A stretch of DNA of 37,978 bases from Pirellulaceae bacterium (GTDB lineage Bacteria > Planctomycetota > Planctomycetia > Pirellulales > Pirellulaceae), in contig JANQJJ010000343.1 of NCBI GenBank assembly GCA_028281725.1, positions 1-37,978 of the forward strand. Direction: 5' to 3'. The notes beneath the pieces were generated by a model that was not told the DNA's origin, did not search any database, and saw nothing but the letters and a program-made list of their open reading frames with translations. Positions 1 through 9,139 of the stretch are shown piece by piece. The position numbers were made by a program, and so were the translations under genes. Every line of letters begins with the position of its first letter. Positions within the stretch are counted from its first letter, which is position 1.

Positions 1-1
1 A

Positions 2-250
<249 letters not shown>

Positions 251-274
251 GTCCCTTTTATAGGAGTAGAGACG

Positions 275-670
275 ATGCGCTACCTACATCCCTTGAGTCT
301 TCTGTCCGTCGCCAAAATCGGGCTGATGACCCTGTGTTTGGCCGGCTGCGGCGAACCGCTTGATGACACGACCTCGCCATCCTCCGAAGAATCGCACGGA
401 GATCATGACCACGGAGACGACGATCATGGAAGTGAATCGGACCACGACCATTCTGGTTGGTGGCGTCCCGAACACGGCGTTCCCGAAGGGGAGTGTACCC
501 GTTGTGATTCCAGCTTGATTGCTGACTTTAAGGAGAAGGAGGATTGGTGCGACGACCACGAACGGCCCGATTCGCAGTGTTTCCACTGCCATCCCGAACT
601 GGAAACCAAATTTGCTGCCCGTTACAAGGCGAAGTTTGGAGAACAACCACCCAAGCCATCGGATCCGTAG
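275..670 (+). CDS. His-rich, CxxC-containing lipoprotein, probably metal-binding
   Basis: This 131-residue exported lipoprotein has a signal segment ending in a lipobox (LAGC, Cys about residue 25). An Asp/His-rich stretch (about residues 40-60, repeated DHDHG-type units) is followed by two related Cys motifs. The first is WWRPEHGVPEGECTRC and the second WCDDHERPDSQCFHC, i.e. a tandem W-x2-[ED]-H-x2-P-[ED]-x2-C-x2-C unit. His clusters and CxxC pairs usually bind soft or transition metals, so a periplasmic metal chaperone or sink for the pump encoded just upstream is the natural inference. AGGAG at 262-266 lies 8 nt before the ATG and supports the start. It is probably co-transcribed with the permease. 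No enzyme domain is visible. Confidence 0.85.
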   Translation: MRYLHPLSLLSVAKIGLMTLCLAGCGEPLDDTTSPSSEESHGDHDHGDDDHGSESDHDHSGWWRPEHGVPEGECTRCDSSLIADFKEKEDWCDDHERPDSQCFHCHPELETKFAARYKAKFGEQPPKPSDP

Positions 671-721
671 GGAATTGGAGACCCATCGGCGCTGCGCCTT
701 TTTTCCCGACGGATCTTTCCG

Positions 722-754
722 CTCTCCCTGCCTCACACCATGAGGCAGGGAGAG
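722..754. terminator. Perfect 14-bp hairpin between convergent genes
   Basis: Positions 722-735 and 741-754 are exact reverse complements separated by a 5-nt loop. It lies between the end of the lipoprotein gene (+) and the end of the Gly-rich gene (-), where a bidirectional terminator is expected. There is no T-tract directly after the stem on either strand, so it could instead be a dispersed palindromic repeat. Confidence 0.45.
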
Positions 755-773
755 AAAACGGGTAGCAACCAAG

Positions 774-2495
774 TCATCTGGATGGTGCTTCGCCGGGTTG
801 TGTCTCGCTGGGCTGCTCGAGTCGAATCAGGGTACGTTGCTCGGTTCGATCCCGGTCGAAGTGCACCAGCGCCGTCAGGGCATTCTGAGTCAGGTTGTAC
901 AGGCCGCATTCGGCTACGGGCGTTTCCTTATCCATGGGGCTGAAGGCAACGCGTTGCGTTTGACGATCGACCGAGCCACTGACTTGGATCACTTCATCGA
1001 TCACCATGTCGTGCAAGTTGCCTCGAACGGCTCCTTCGCGATTGACTGCCAGCTGCAGGACTTTGTCCGTGGTTTCCTGACCCTCAGTCACCACCGCAAA
1101 GACACCCAGGGGCAACCAATCTTCGTCTTCAGTCGCGTCGCCGGCGGCAGCGATTTCGGTGGCTTGTTCATAGTACTCTTCCTCCGTTGCTACCATCTCG
1201 TCTCCGGAGTATACGCCCCCATCCTGATAGGTAACGGTATCTCCGTAGTCATAAGAGACAGGCTCGCCGCTACACTGGCTGTAGTCCGACGCGTCCCCCC
1301 AATAAGCTCCGCTCCACCAGGCTGCTGTGGCGATCCCGGCGGCCACCCAGGCGCGTGGATAACGGGCGTACCAACCCGGTGTGTAGTACCAACGATAGCC
1401 GGTAAAACCATTGCGGACGCCGATAAACTGCCGGCGGGCAACCAACGCACCGTTGTATGTCGCGGCTGCCCGACCGGTGGCGACAATATTGCCTGCGGGA
1501 TCACGAATCGCGCGGACCGCCGTACCGCTACGATAGACATTGGTTCCATCGGTAGCGAACGTCCCGCGTCGCGCGGCAATCTGGGTGTTACCGTATCGGT
1601 CTTGGACGACGGCACCCGACCCGCCACGAACGACGGTATTCTGTCCGTCGGTAGCCGCTCGGAACCCTCTTCCCGCGACAGCCGAACCGCCGCTGGCAGT
1701 CCGGACGCCCGCTCGCGCGCCACCTCCGGCAACCAAATTGGTTCCGTCAGTGGCCACGGCGCCTCCGCGACCGGCTACGGCGGTGTTGCCTTGCCGATCC
1801 TGAACTGCTGCTCCGCTACCACGCGCGACTGCCTTGTTCTGCCCGTCGGTGCCGGCCACCGCGCCGCGTCCGCGAACGGCAACTTGACCGTCAGGCCCCT
1901 GCACGACAACACCCATCCCCGCGCCGCCAACTTGAGCGCCCCCTGGGCCGGTTGTTGTGCCACGTCCCGCGCCGACTGTGATCGTCGATCCGCCGGGCGT
2001 CTCGATAGTTCTGGTATTCAGGTTAGGATTACCGCTTGCCGACCTGGTCGCTGACGTAGTGCTTCCAGGTAGATTGAGGAAGCTGTTGAGCTGACCGGCC
2101 GACGGACGCTGGTAAGAACGCTGCGCCCCAATTGCTGCGGGACCTATCGGGGATGCCAGGCGATTGGCGGCGCTGCCTGGAGTGCGTGCCGCCAGAGCTA
2201 GGCCACTGCCCGGTGTGGCCACGCGGCCCAGCGGAGTCCGTTGGCCGGGCGGGAGTGATCGATTAGCAGATGGGCGCCGCGCCGTGGCGGCCTGTGGCCG
2301 CGTGGAAGAACGACTCATCGATGGACTGCGACTGATCGCAGGATGGTACGAGCGGGATGGCATGGATCTAGCGGCACCACCGCGGTACCCCCCTCCTCCG
2401 CCTCGAAAGCCACCGCGGCCTCGCTGGGCGAACAAATGACTCGGCACGAGCAAGAGTGCCATCAATACGCAAACCGTTTTGAAGCGGATGACCAT
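774..2495 (-). CDS. Secreted Gly/Arg/Ala-rich protein with degenerate tandem repeats
   Basis: This exported protein of about 573 residues has unknown function. It starts with a signal peptide (VIRFKTVCVLMALLLVPSHLFA), followed by Gly/Arg-rich and Ser/Arg-rich segments. The middle part (roughly residues 170-360) has degenerate repeats built on VQDRQGNTAVAGRGG and VATDGTN-type units. A short hydrophobic stretch (WVAAGIATAAWWSGAYWG) comes next, then an acidic Tyr-rich linker. The C-terminal part of about 100 residues is more globular (LPLGVFAVVTEG ... QVSGSVDRQTQRVAFSP). I chose the ATG at 2495 because AAGAAG lies just upstream; an in-frame TTG six codons earlier lacks a good ribosome site. Such proteins are common in planctomycetes and are often called cell-surface proteins, a label that is not a function. 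It may be co-transcribed with the gene at 2572-3477. Confidence 0.8.
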   Translation of the reverse strand: MVIRFKTVCVLMALLLVPSHLFAQRGRGGFRGGGGGYRGGAARSMPSRSYHPAISRSPSMSRSSTRPQAATARRPSANRSLPPGQRTPLGRVATPGSGLALAARTPGSAANRLASPIGPAAIGAQRSYQRPSAGQLNSFLNLPGSTTSATRSASGNPNLNTRTIETPGGSTITVGAGRGTTTGPGGAQVGGAGMGVVVQGPDGQVAVRGRGAVAGTDGQNKAVARGSGAAVQDRQGNTAVAGRGGAVATDGTNLVAGGGARAGVRTASGGSAVAGRGFRAATDGQNTVVRGGSGAVVQDRYGNTQIAARRGTFATDGTNVYRSGTAVRAIRDPAGNIVATGRAAATYNGALVARRQFIGVRNGFTGYRWYYTPGWYARYPRAWVAAGIATAAWWSGAYWGDASDYSQCSGEPVSYDYGDTVTYQDGGVYSGDEMVATEEEYYEQATEIAAAGDATEDEDWLPLGVFAVVTEGQETTDKVLQLAVNREGAVRGNLHDMVIDEVIQVSGSVDRQTQRVAFSPMDKETPVAECGLYNLTQNALTALVHFDRDRTEQRTLIRLEQPSETQPGEAPSR

Positions 2496-2571
2496 TTTTT
2501 CTTCTTTTCTCAATTAGAGTGGCTTGAGCCCGGTCTTACCACAGAATTGTATTCAGTGCGTGCAAGGACAA

Positions 2572-3477
2572 TTATTGTTTTCTACCAACTCGGAATGGCT
2601 CGACATCTGGTGCCGCCACTCCATTGATCTTTCGTTTGATCGACTGCCAAGTGAACGTATCGCTATCGACGATGTTTATGATATTAGTGCTAGAGGCAGA
2701 CCCGCCGTCGGCTAGCGTTTGTGTAGCAGCGATTTCCCAGCCCGTGTCTGTAGGCGTCCAGACCGCCTCACCAAAGCTGCCGTCGGAATCGAACATCCAG
2801 GATCGAATCACGCTTCGCTGCGGGTCCCAACCAATCACTTGCGTACCCTCCAGGGCGACGTTGTCGGCAGTCACAACGCGGAACGAGCGTGTCATGAAAC
2901 TGCGATTTCTGGTCCACTTGCAAGACGTCTCAACGGACGAATCGGGGGCATCGTCGGTCCAATCTCCAGTCATCCACTGCAACGTGGCCAGCGCGCCCGG
3001 AGCACTCGGCTCGGAACTCGGCGGTGCTAGCATCGTTTCGCGAACACTGTCTAACTTCCAGGCTCCGTCTTCTTTGACATGGATTGCGGTATAGGTGCTC
3101 TTAATGGAGTTCGTCGACAAGGAATTAGTCGCGACACCTTCCTCAACGGCCACGCTGCTGGTCACAAATCGGATGGATTCGACGGAAACACTCAGCTTTC
3201 CACCCTCGTCCTCGGCGCCGGTCATCTGCGCCTGAAGCTCCCGAGCAATGGCTGCCTGTCCGACGACACGCTGGCCTGTCTCCGGATTAAGCCACTGACC
3301 CTGGTTGGACCAATGCTCGGCCATTGATTTGGCATCTCTGGCGTTAAACGCATCCACATAGGAAACGATGTTTTGAATAATCGATTCACGGTCTTTTGCA
3401 TGAGGCTCGCCATCTTGCGCCAAACTGGTTGGCGTCAGTAGGAAGCACCATAGAGACAAGTAGGCAAGTCGGTTCAT
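2572..3477 (-). CDS. Exported SnoaL-like / SgcJ-EcaC family protein
   Basis: This 301-residue protein has a signal peptide cut near SLAQ-DGE. Residues about 30-150 look like a SnoaL/DUF4440 NTF2-like fold: IVSYVDAFNARDAKSMAEHW, then WLNPETGQRVVGQAAI and later the typical W-K-L-D-S-V-R-E strand. The second half (about 160-300) is a separate beta-rich domain containing LQWMTGDW and VIGWDPQ, similar in layout to DUF1579-like lipocalin folds. Planctomycetes often carry these two-domain proteins, usually named SgcJ/EcaC family oxidoreductases, but no oxidoreductase motif is visible and the activity is unknown. The start is the ATG at 3477 with only a weak GAAAGA-type ribosome site. The gap to the next gene on the same strand is 76 bp. 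Confidence 0.85.
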   Translation of the reverse strand: MNRLAYLSLWCFLLTPTSLAQDGEPHAKDRESIIQNIVSYVDAFNARDAKSMAEHWSNQGQWLNPETGQRVVGQAAIARELQAQMTGAEDEGGKLSVSVESIRFVTSSVAVEEGVATNSLSTNSIKSTYTAIHVKEDGAWKLDSVRETMLAPPSSEPSAPGALATLQWMTGDWTDDAPDSSVETSCKWTRNRSFMTRSFRVVTADNVALEGTQVIGWDPQRSVIRSWMFDSDGSFGEAVWTPTDTGWEIAATQTLADGGSASSTNIINIVDSDTFTWQSIKRKINGVAAPDVEPFRVGRKQ

Positions 3478-3709
3478 GTCGAGTCTTTCTGACTAGTATT
3501 CGTCTGGTTGCTGACACTCCTCCGTGGCGCAATACTCCTTGCGCCAACGCAAATCGCCGATCGCGACCGGCGCCCGCAGGGTACTTGCGCAGCGCGTGCC
3601 CTGCCACTAATGGCTATCGAGACTATAGTGGCATGGCTAGTTTTGGTGGTGCATTTTTATCTTTGGGGGTAGCGTTGTCGGGAAAAAGTGGCCTACCCCT
3701 TCTTTCGCT

Positions 3710-5098
3710 CTACCAAGGGATCACATAGTTCATCCAAGCTTCCATGCGGATCATGACTCGACGGATCACGTGTGCCGCACGAGTTTTCTCTGTGTAGATC
3801 GCTGCACTGCCAACGGCGCCGCCGGGCAGCGAGGTCGCATCGATGCCCTGGTCGGCATTCAGCTTCAGCCGTACGGCAAACGGAAATTGAGGTTGGTTTG
3901 CCATCGGGGCTGCCGCGACCGTACCTGACGCCTGCAACTGGCCCCCTGGCGTGATGTCCATCACGCGTTCGACTTCCGCAGTGAAAATCTTGCCGGGATA
4001 GAGTTTCAACGTCAGTTCGGCGGGTTGCCCCACTTTTACGTAGCGCATCGCATATTGAGGTATGCCTACGCCCACAATCGTCTGCTCGGAGCAAACGAAA
4101 GTCATCCATGAGCGAGTTGGAAAGCTCGCTACGCGCTGTCCCGGGCGGAGTGTGACACCCACGACAAATCCATCGGCTGGGGCTCGGACCGCGGTTTGGT
4201 CCAAGTCAAATTCGGCTTTCTCCAGCTGAGCTCGCGCGGCGGCGACGAGTGCGTGCTCTTCTCCTAGCATCGATGTCGCGGCAAGTTCCGCTTCGCGAGC
4301 TTGGGCCTGAGCTCGTGGGATGTCGCTCGTGGTCAGTTGCCTCAGTCGCAAGTCAGCGAAATTCTGTTTGGCTTCGGCCGCGTCCACGTTGGCCTGAGCT
4401 CGGGAAATCGCATCGTCGGCTACCTGAACATCGATTCGGGCTGTGTTCAACTGGCTGCCGAGACTCGCTAGCTGGATCTCAGTCCGGTCCTTTTCAGACT
4501 CGGATACCGCGTCCGTAGCCACCAGGGTTTGGATTCGATCGAATTCCACTTGGGCAATACTCACCTGCTTCTCAAGATCCTGAACAATGGACTGAGCTCG
4601 GTCGCGTTGCCCCTGAGTCTCTTTTAGAGCCGCCTTAGCGGCACGGAGGGCCGCCAGCGCGGCGACTTGATCGGTCTTGGCCAGTTCGACGCTCTGCCGG
4701 GTGCTCGAGAGCGACGCGGCAGCCGCATCGGCCGCAGCCCGCAATTGATCGGCCGATTGTCGCGCGTCCGCCAGTTTCGCTCGAAACTGATCCACTTGGG
4801 CCTGATAGGGCGTGGAGTCGATACGGAATAGCACGTCTCCCTCTCGAACGGGCTTCAGTGGATCGACGGGGACCTCGATGACCTGACCGGTCACGTTCGG
4901 AACGATCTCCACAATGTACTGGTAGACGTTCGCGCTGCCCTGCGGTGCCCCCCATTGCATCGGAATGAACAGTCCAATGAACAGCGTGATCATCCACAGT
5001 AGAGGCGACAATTTCCAGAATAAGTTCAATTTGATGATGCCGGACTTCACCAGCAACATGAGTAGAGCGGCGTAACACAGGGTCAGAAAGACAATCAT
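3710..5098 (-). CDS. HlyD-family membrane fusion protein, YiaV/YibH type
   Basis: This 462-residue periplasmic adaptor belongs to the HlyD/EmrA family. Two hydrophobic segments fall in the first 45 residues. They are followed by a lipoyl-like half (IVPNVTGQVIEVPV ... VREGDVLFRIDSTPYQAQ), a long Ala/Gln-rich coiled-coil hairpin (about residues 100-260), and the second half (VRAPADGFVVGVTLRPGQRV), then a beta-barrel part. The ATG at 5098 has AGGAGG seven bases upstream and overlaps the stop of the DUF3302 gene as ATGA, so the two are translationally coupled. The same frame is open upstream of this ATG, but that stretch is shadow sequence of the neighbour. The same two-gene arrangement occurs in Escherichia coli as yiaW-yiaV and yibI-yibH. 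The substrate is not evident, and no inner-membrane transporter or outer-membrane channel gene is adjacent. Confidence 0.92.
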   Translation of the reverse strand: MIVFLTLCYAALLMLLVKSGIIKLNLFWKLSPLLWMITLFIGLFIPMQWGAPQGSANVYQYIVEIVPNVTGQVIEVPVDPLKPVREGDVLFRIDSTPYQAQVDQFRAKLADARQSADQLRAAADAAAASLSSTRQSVELAKTDQVAALAALRAAKAALKETQGQRDRAQSIVQDLEKQVSIAQVEFDRIQTLVATDAVSESEKDRTEIQLASLGSQLNTARIDVQVADDAISRAQANVDAAEAKQNFADLRLRQLTTSDIPRAQAQAREAELAATSMLGEEHALVAAARAQLEKAEFDLDQTAVRAPADGFVVGVTLRPGQRVASFPTRSWMTFVCSEQTIVGVGIPQYAMRYVKVGQPAELTLKLYPGKIFTAEVERVMDITPGGQLQASGTVAAAPMANQPQFPFAVRLKLNADQGIDATSLPGGAVGSAAIYTEKTRAAHVIRRVMIRMEAWMNYVIPW

Positions 5099-5340
5099 TC
5101 CGATGCCTCCTGCGTCGGTTCGGCGTCCTGGGAGGTGGTATAGGCCCAGACATACGCCACCGGAAGTAACAGCCCTAGGGTAATGACTCCCCACCATCCA
5201 CATACCGCGATGGCATCTGCCTGTGGATGCTTGCGAGCGCGAGCGATGCGGCCGGGCGCCATGCCCAGCATTACCCAAGCGGCACAGGCGCTGGCAAGCA
5301 AGATGAGCAGAATGAACAGCGCAAAGAGATCAAGAAACAT
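5095..5340 (-). CDS. DUF3302 small inner-membrane protein (YiaW/YibI type)
   Basis: This 81-residue membrane protein has two predicted helices (about residues 3-25 and 48-66). Between them lies the DUF3302 signature IARARKHPQADAIAVCGWW. The family is nearly always encoded next to an HlyD-type adaptor, as here, where the stop and the next start share ATGA. Its molecular role is unknown; it probably assists the adaptor in the inner membrane. GGGAG lies six bases before the ATG. In E. coli the homologues have a longer C-terminal tail, whereas this one ends shortly after the second helix with an acidic tail. Confidence 0.88.
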   Translation of the reverse strand: MFLDLFALFILLILLASACAAWVMLGMAPGRIARARKHPQADAIAVCGWWGVITLGLLLPVAYVWAYTTSQDAEPTQEASE

Positions 5341-5850
5341 AGGAAACTCCCGGTGAATTATTAACTAATTTCGCAAGCCACCAGCTATGTTGATGCAAAC
5401 CAACAAGGCTCCGCCGTTTTTCTTCAGTGAGCGGCATGGCGCTCATGTGCCGGCCTCTTTCATGGGCCTTCCTCAAACCACCGGCGCTGCCGGTGGTGAC
5501 TGATCGTTGTGATGGTGATCAGGCGGAGCAAATCGACGACGCCCATCCGGCAGAGCGGAGCGCGATTCACGAGAAGCATGTCCCGCGGAACGGTTTTCGT
5601 CACGAGGCACCTGCCCGGATTAACCGCCCAGTTAGTTAATCTAGGGAAAGACCTATAAGTCAATATGGGTAATTATAGCTAAGCGAACCGCTGCTTGATA
5701 GCTGCAAAAGGTTCATCAGATGCTCCTCCCGCTTGGCCCACTATTGCTATTGATCCCCGCGACAATCACTTTGCATGCAGAATGTGTATTTGCAGGGAAA
5801 TCAGGCGATTGTTCGATACAGACACCGTTAGCTTTCTAGCGCAGCTGTCA
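5341..5850. other. Gene-free stretch with one hairpin and one dyad
   Basis: No convincing gene is seen. It holds a perfect 9-bp hairpin with a 3-nt loop (5477-5485 / 5489-5497) lying downstream of the M14 peptidase gene on -, possibly part of its terminator although no T-run follows. The dyad at 5618-5641 is listed separately. The 8-mer TTAACTAA occurs at 5361-5368 and, inverted, inside that dyad. Confidence 0.5.
5618..5641. promoter_or_regulatory. Inverted repeat GATTAAC-N10-GTTAATC upstream of the DUF3302-HlyD operon
   Basis: Two perfect 7-bp arms (5618-5624 and 5635-5641) are separated by 10 bp, about 280 bp upstream of the DUF3302 start. The size fits an operator for a dimeric regulator, but no regulator gene is adjacent and no matching promoter was located, so the function is speculative. 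Confidence 0.3.
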
Positions 5851-7173
5851 CTAGGAACTGGGAGGTGGAGCGAGGTAGCTGGCAAGGGCTTCCCCAAGTT
5901 GACGGCCGACAGTCTGGTATCCGCTGGTCGTGCTGTGGGGTGTGTTCCAAGCCGTCTCGAGCGTCAAAGCAATGACGTGACTATCGGTATGATCGTCGAC
6001 CCAGTTGCGGCTAACGCGCGCCCGCTCTTCGTCAGTTTTGATGTACGTTGCAAACCGATATCTTGGATGGAGCTCCAGCGGGCCGCTCATCGCTGCTGCG
6101 GTTGCGGCCAGCAACCGCGCATACGCTTGTTGCTGGTCGGCGGGCATCTCGGTTAAATTCGGCGGACCGTAGAAGTAGGGTTGTTTGTGCCCGGAACCGG
6201 GATTGTGCAGATCAATAAACACCGCCAGCCGGGCATCTTGATTGAGTTCCAATAGCTTCTTCTGCGCTGCGGCAACCTCAGGATAATGGGGTGTGGCTGT
6301 CCAGTCGCGATTGTGATCGCGAGGTCTCGCGTTCTTTCCGCCGGCGCCCGCGACGACGTTGTCGACGTCCATGATTGGTACGAAGTAAACGTCCGTCGTG
6401 CGTCGCAACGAAATCGCTGCCGGATCATTGCTGGCCGCCCATTGAATCAACCCACGGCCTACCCAACTGGACCCGGATTCCCAAGCGTGTTGACGAGCCT
6501 GAACCCAAATCGCCTTTCTCTTTCCATTCGGACTCGAAGATTCCGTCAGTCGAATCGCAGGCACTTCGCGTCCCTGCCGCGTAGTTGCCAAGACAAACCT
6601 TTCGGCCGTAGGCGTTTGCAGAGCGATTCGACTCAACAACTCATCTGAGTCCGACGGAAGAAATGGCGGTCCCCATGCCAACCAAACAGTAGAGGCTGAC
6701 GCAACGAACTGATACTGCACGACGCCACCTGCAAGCTTGCGGTGAGGCGGCGTTTGCGACCAATGTAAGTTGTCTAAGCTGATTGCAGCCCGATCCGGCT
6801 GCGACCATTGGCGCGCCAGGACTTGCCCCGCAGAAAATTCTTGCGGATTGGCGCTGACTTGAAACGAGACTCTTTCCCCTGGTTGTAGACCGTCCAACCG
6901 CACGTACCACCAGCAAGGCCAGCCACGGTCCCGATGGACGGTCGGATGGATGTGAATCATTTGCTCTGCTGGGTTGCTGGTTTGCTCCGCCGGGTCACTC
7001 GTCCGCTGCGCGGTGCCAATCATCCGTACTTCGCCCGATCCTCCGGGAAATTCGGTCGAAACGACGACTTCACTGCGTACGATGGCCAACGGGAGCAACA
7101 GCAGTATGGCACCCGGCGCCATGAGACTCGGGTAGATCGATCGAGGGCTCGCTATCTCAATTGGCAGGGACAT
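5851..7173 (-). CDS. M14-family zinc carboxypeptidase with an N-terminal beta domain
   Basis: This exported metallopeptidase of 440 residues starts from the ATG at 7173, which has GGGAG seven bases upstream. An earlier in-frame ATG at 7230 would overlap the preceding gene. A hydrophobic segment at about residues 20-32 acts as signal or anchor. The catalytic domain carries the M14 zinc ligands: RQHAWESG (His about 229, Glu about 232) and FIDLHNPG (His about 323). It also has the substrate-binding RDHNRDW motif and the catalytic Glu in LTLETAWN (about 406). The N-terminal 200 residues are the beta-sandwich often seen before AGBL/cytosolic-carboxypeptidase-like M14 domains. It should remove C-terminal residues from peptides outside the cytoplasm. 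It lies 25 bp downstream of the thioredoxin-like gene and is probably in its operon. Confidence 0.9.
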   Translation of the reverse strand: MSLPIEIASPRSIYPSLMAPGAILLLLPLAIVRSEVVVSTEFPGGSGEVRMIGTAQRTSDPAEQTSNPAEQMIHIHPTVHRDRGWPCWWYVRLDGLQPGERVSFQVSANPQEFSAGQVLARQWSQPDRAAISLDNLHWSQTPPHRKLAGGVVQYQFVASASTVWLAWGPPFLPSDSDELLSRIALQTPTAERFVLATTRQGREVPAIRLTESSSPNGKRKAIWVQARQHAWESGSSWVGRGLIQWAASNDPAAISLRRTTDVYFVPIMDVDNVVAGAGGKNARPRDHNRDWTATPHYPEVAAAQKKLLELNQDARLAVFIDLHNPGSGHKQPYFYGPPNLTEMPADQQQAYARLLAATAAAMSGPLELHPRYRFATYIKTDEERARVSRNWVDDHTDSHVIALTLETAWNTPHSTTSGYQTVGRQLGEALASYLAPPPSS

Positions 7174-7198
7174 GGGTTGTCTCCCGATGATCAAAAGC

Positions 7199-8713
7199 TC
7201 AGTCAAAAATGTTCCGAGTTGGCGAAACATCGACAGGATTTACCAGCAGGCCGTCAATGATCGACCGCATATGTCCCGGAAGGCTGCCGGCATAACCGAG
7301 ATGCAGTTCATGGACAACTCCGGATTGATCCAAGACGATAAGCAACGGATACCCAAAGCGAAAATGAGGAAGACGGTAGTCCTCTACAATCTTGTTGGCT
7401 TCCAAGGTCGGGATGCCTTGGTAAGCATTCTTCATTAGAGACCGAGCTTTTACATCTTCTCTGTCCACATCTTCCTGGTCATCATATTCAAAACGGTCCA
7501 GCATCCCAAGAAAGACAACTTCCTGTCCTTGGTACTCTGCTGCCAACTGTTTGACCTGTCCCGCTACCAAGACACAGTACTCACAGCTGGTGGCCCAAAA
7601 ATCGAGAACAACGATCTGCCCACGTCGATCGGCTAAGCGGAACGTGTTGCCGTCGGAATCTTGTGTTTGCCAGTCCGTCGGGAACTTTGGCACTTCCGCA
7701 AAGAACGCCTCGCGTTGGGCGGCGTAGTCGACAATCCATCTAGCTTGCTGATCATGCTCTTCGATATTCGCGTCGTACATAGCCTGGAGGATTTCCAACT
7801 CCGCCTTTTCACGGCCTGCAACCAGTATTGCCCGCGCCTTTTGCAGCAGAGGTTCGCATGCGGCGACGCTACGGACCCACTGCGCGTTTTCGACGGACTC
7901 AATCCACTGCTTGCAATCGGTGAGGTAAGCGTTCGCTTCGTGATAAAACTGCGAAATCCACCTAGGCTCTCGTTCGGCGACGGACTCTAGCTCAATCGTA
8001 TACTGAGATCGCCTGATGCCGTCTTCAGTTTGCCACTCGGATTCCCACGTGACTCGTTCGACGCATCCTCTTTTGAGATCGAAATCATATCGATTGGTCA
8101 TCTGCATCTGGTTCATGGCCAGGTAGGGAGTATTTTTGCGACCTTCAATTTGCAGCGTGTTCGCCGCTCGAGACGCCTGACGGAACCCGTAGGAGAGTTG
8201 TTCCACGGGAGGTTCGTACGACCAACCGCCATCGAGTTCGGACCGCTGATCAGGAAGGCGGCAAAATAGATCGTGCGGAAGCAGTTTTTTGAAAATTGCC
8301 GTCTGCTCGTCGAGCGTGTACGTTCCATTGGGTTGGAGATCACAATACCCGAGTGAATTCCATCTGGCCCGCACTGTGCCGGTACTGGTGATAAAAGTTC
8401 TTTTCATGCGGATCAAGAGTCGCCACGAGCCATCCGCGTTCTGCCGGACCACAAAAACTCGCCACTGCATCTGATCGCGCGGCGCCTTGCCGCTGGTGTC
8501 TTCGATCGAAGTGAGTCGATAAACCAACTCCTGCCCGACTTCCAAGCGGTAACGCGGCAGTCCTTCCCCAGGGGCATCCCTGCCGTCGCCGCCCTCATCG
8601 GCAAGAGCGTAGTAAGCCAACCAGAGTGCGAGAGTTGCCGCGATCACCGCGACGAACTTGGGGGCCAGCCTCACGAGGCGAATCGCACTCCTGCTCTTTA
8701 CCGCGAATTCCAT
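7199..8713 (-). CDS. Membrane-anchored TlpA/ResA-like thioredoxin-fold protein
   Basis: This 504-residue protein has an N-terminal membrane anchor (about residues 17-38). A large middle region of unknown fold (about 45-340) contains Trp/Tyr-rich strands. The C-terminal redoxin domain (about 345-495) carries VLDFWATSCEYC, i.e. an active CxxC (Cys 377 and Cys 380), followed by the thioredoxin-fold segments EVVFLGMLDRFE and PLLIVLDQSG, the latter without the usual cis-Pro motif being clear. This architecture is frequent in planctomycetes. The redox centre would face the periplasmic side and reduce or isomerise disulfides, but the partner is unknown. GGAGA lies five bases before the ATG. It is the first gene of a likely two-gene operon with the M14 peptidase. 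Confidence 0.88.
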   Translation of the reverse strand: MEFAVKSRSAIRLVRLAPKFVAVIAATLALWLAYYALADEGGDGRDAPGEGLPRYRLEVGQELVYRLTSIEDTSGKAPRDQMQWRVFVVRQNADGSWRLLIRMKRTFITSTGTVRARWNSLGYCDLQPNGTYTLDEQTAIFKKLLPHDLFCRLPDQRSELDGGWSYEPPVEQLSYGFRQASRAANTLQIEGRKNTPYLAMNQMQMTNRYDFDLKRGCVERVTWESEWQTEDGIRRSQYTIELESVAEREPRWISQFYHEANAYLTDCKQWIESVENAQWVRSVAACEPLLQKARAILVAGREKAELEILQAMYDANIEEHDQQARWIVDYAAQREAFFAEVPKFPTDWQTQDSDGNTFRLADRRGQIVVLDFWATSCEYCVLVAGQVKQLAAEYQGQEVVFLGMLDRFEYDDQEDVDREDVKARSLMKNAYQGIPTLEANKIVEDYRLPHFRFGYPLLIVLDQSGVVHELHLGYAGSLPGHMRSIIDGLLVNPVDVSPTRNIFD

Positions 8714-9139
8714 CGGAATCTCCTATGGCTGGGACGAATGACTTGTGGCCCGAACAATCGAAGAAGGTGCTCCAACTGAAGCTTGCAGCAGGAACCTCTA
8801 CTGAGCCCTTTTCCACCTCGGAAGGTATTGGCCGGGAGGCTCCCACGAGGTGCCTTGCCGATCGGGGCAGCACGCTATGGAGCGATTTTAGCCAGTCCCC
8901 ATCCCGAACGCACCAACGTAGCGGAAGAATTCAAAGTCCAAGTGCCGATCCGGGTGATTTACGTAGCTGCTTGTGGGGACGCAAAAAAAGACGATTGCCA
9001 GAAAACAGGACGGTTGTTTCCCAGGGGCCGCTTAGCTGGACCACCGCGTCCCTTAGGCACGACTTTTCTGTGCTAAGCGAGCAACCCATTGGCAAACCCA
9101 GTGAAAATTCTGACACTTCGCGGCAGGCGTCACCATCTG
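8714..9139. other. Gene-free stretch upstream of the thioredoxin-like gene
   Basis: About 430 bp between the start of the thioredoxin-like gene (-) and the repeat block. All open frames here are short, lack good ribosome sites and encode no recognisable protein. It must contain the promoter for the operon reading leftwards, but I could not pick out a convincing -35/-10 pair. Confidence 0.4.

Noticed and set aside
284..772. 162-codon open frame on - over the His-rich lipoprotein
   Set aside because: Low-complexity translation of the antisense of the Asp/His stretch; it crosses the hairpin at 722-754.
798..2054. 418-codon open frame on + opposite the Gly-rich secreted protein
   Set aside because: It is a shadow of the repetitive GC-rich gene on -, has no ribosome site and shows no recognisable domain, whereas the - frame has a signal peptide and ordered repeats.
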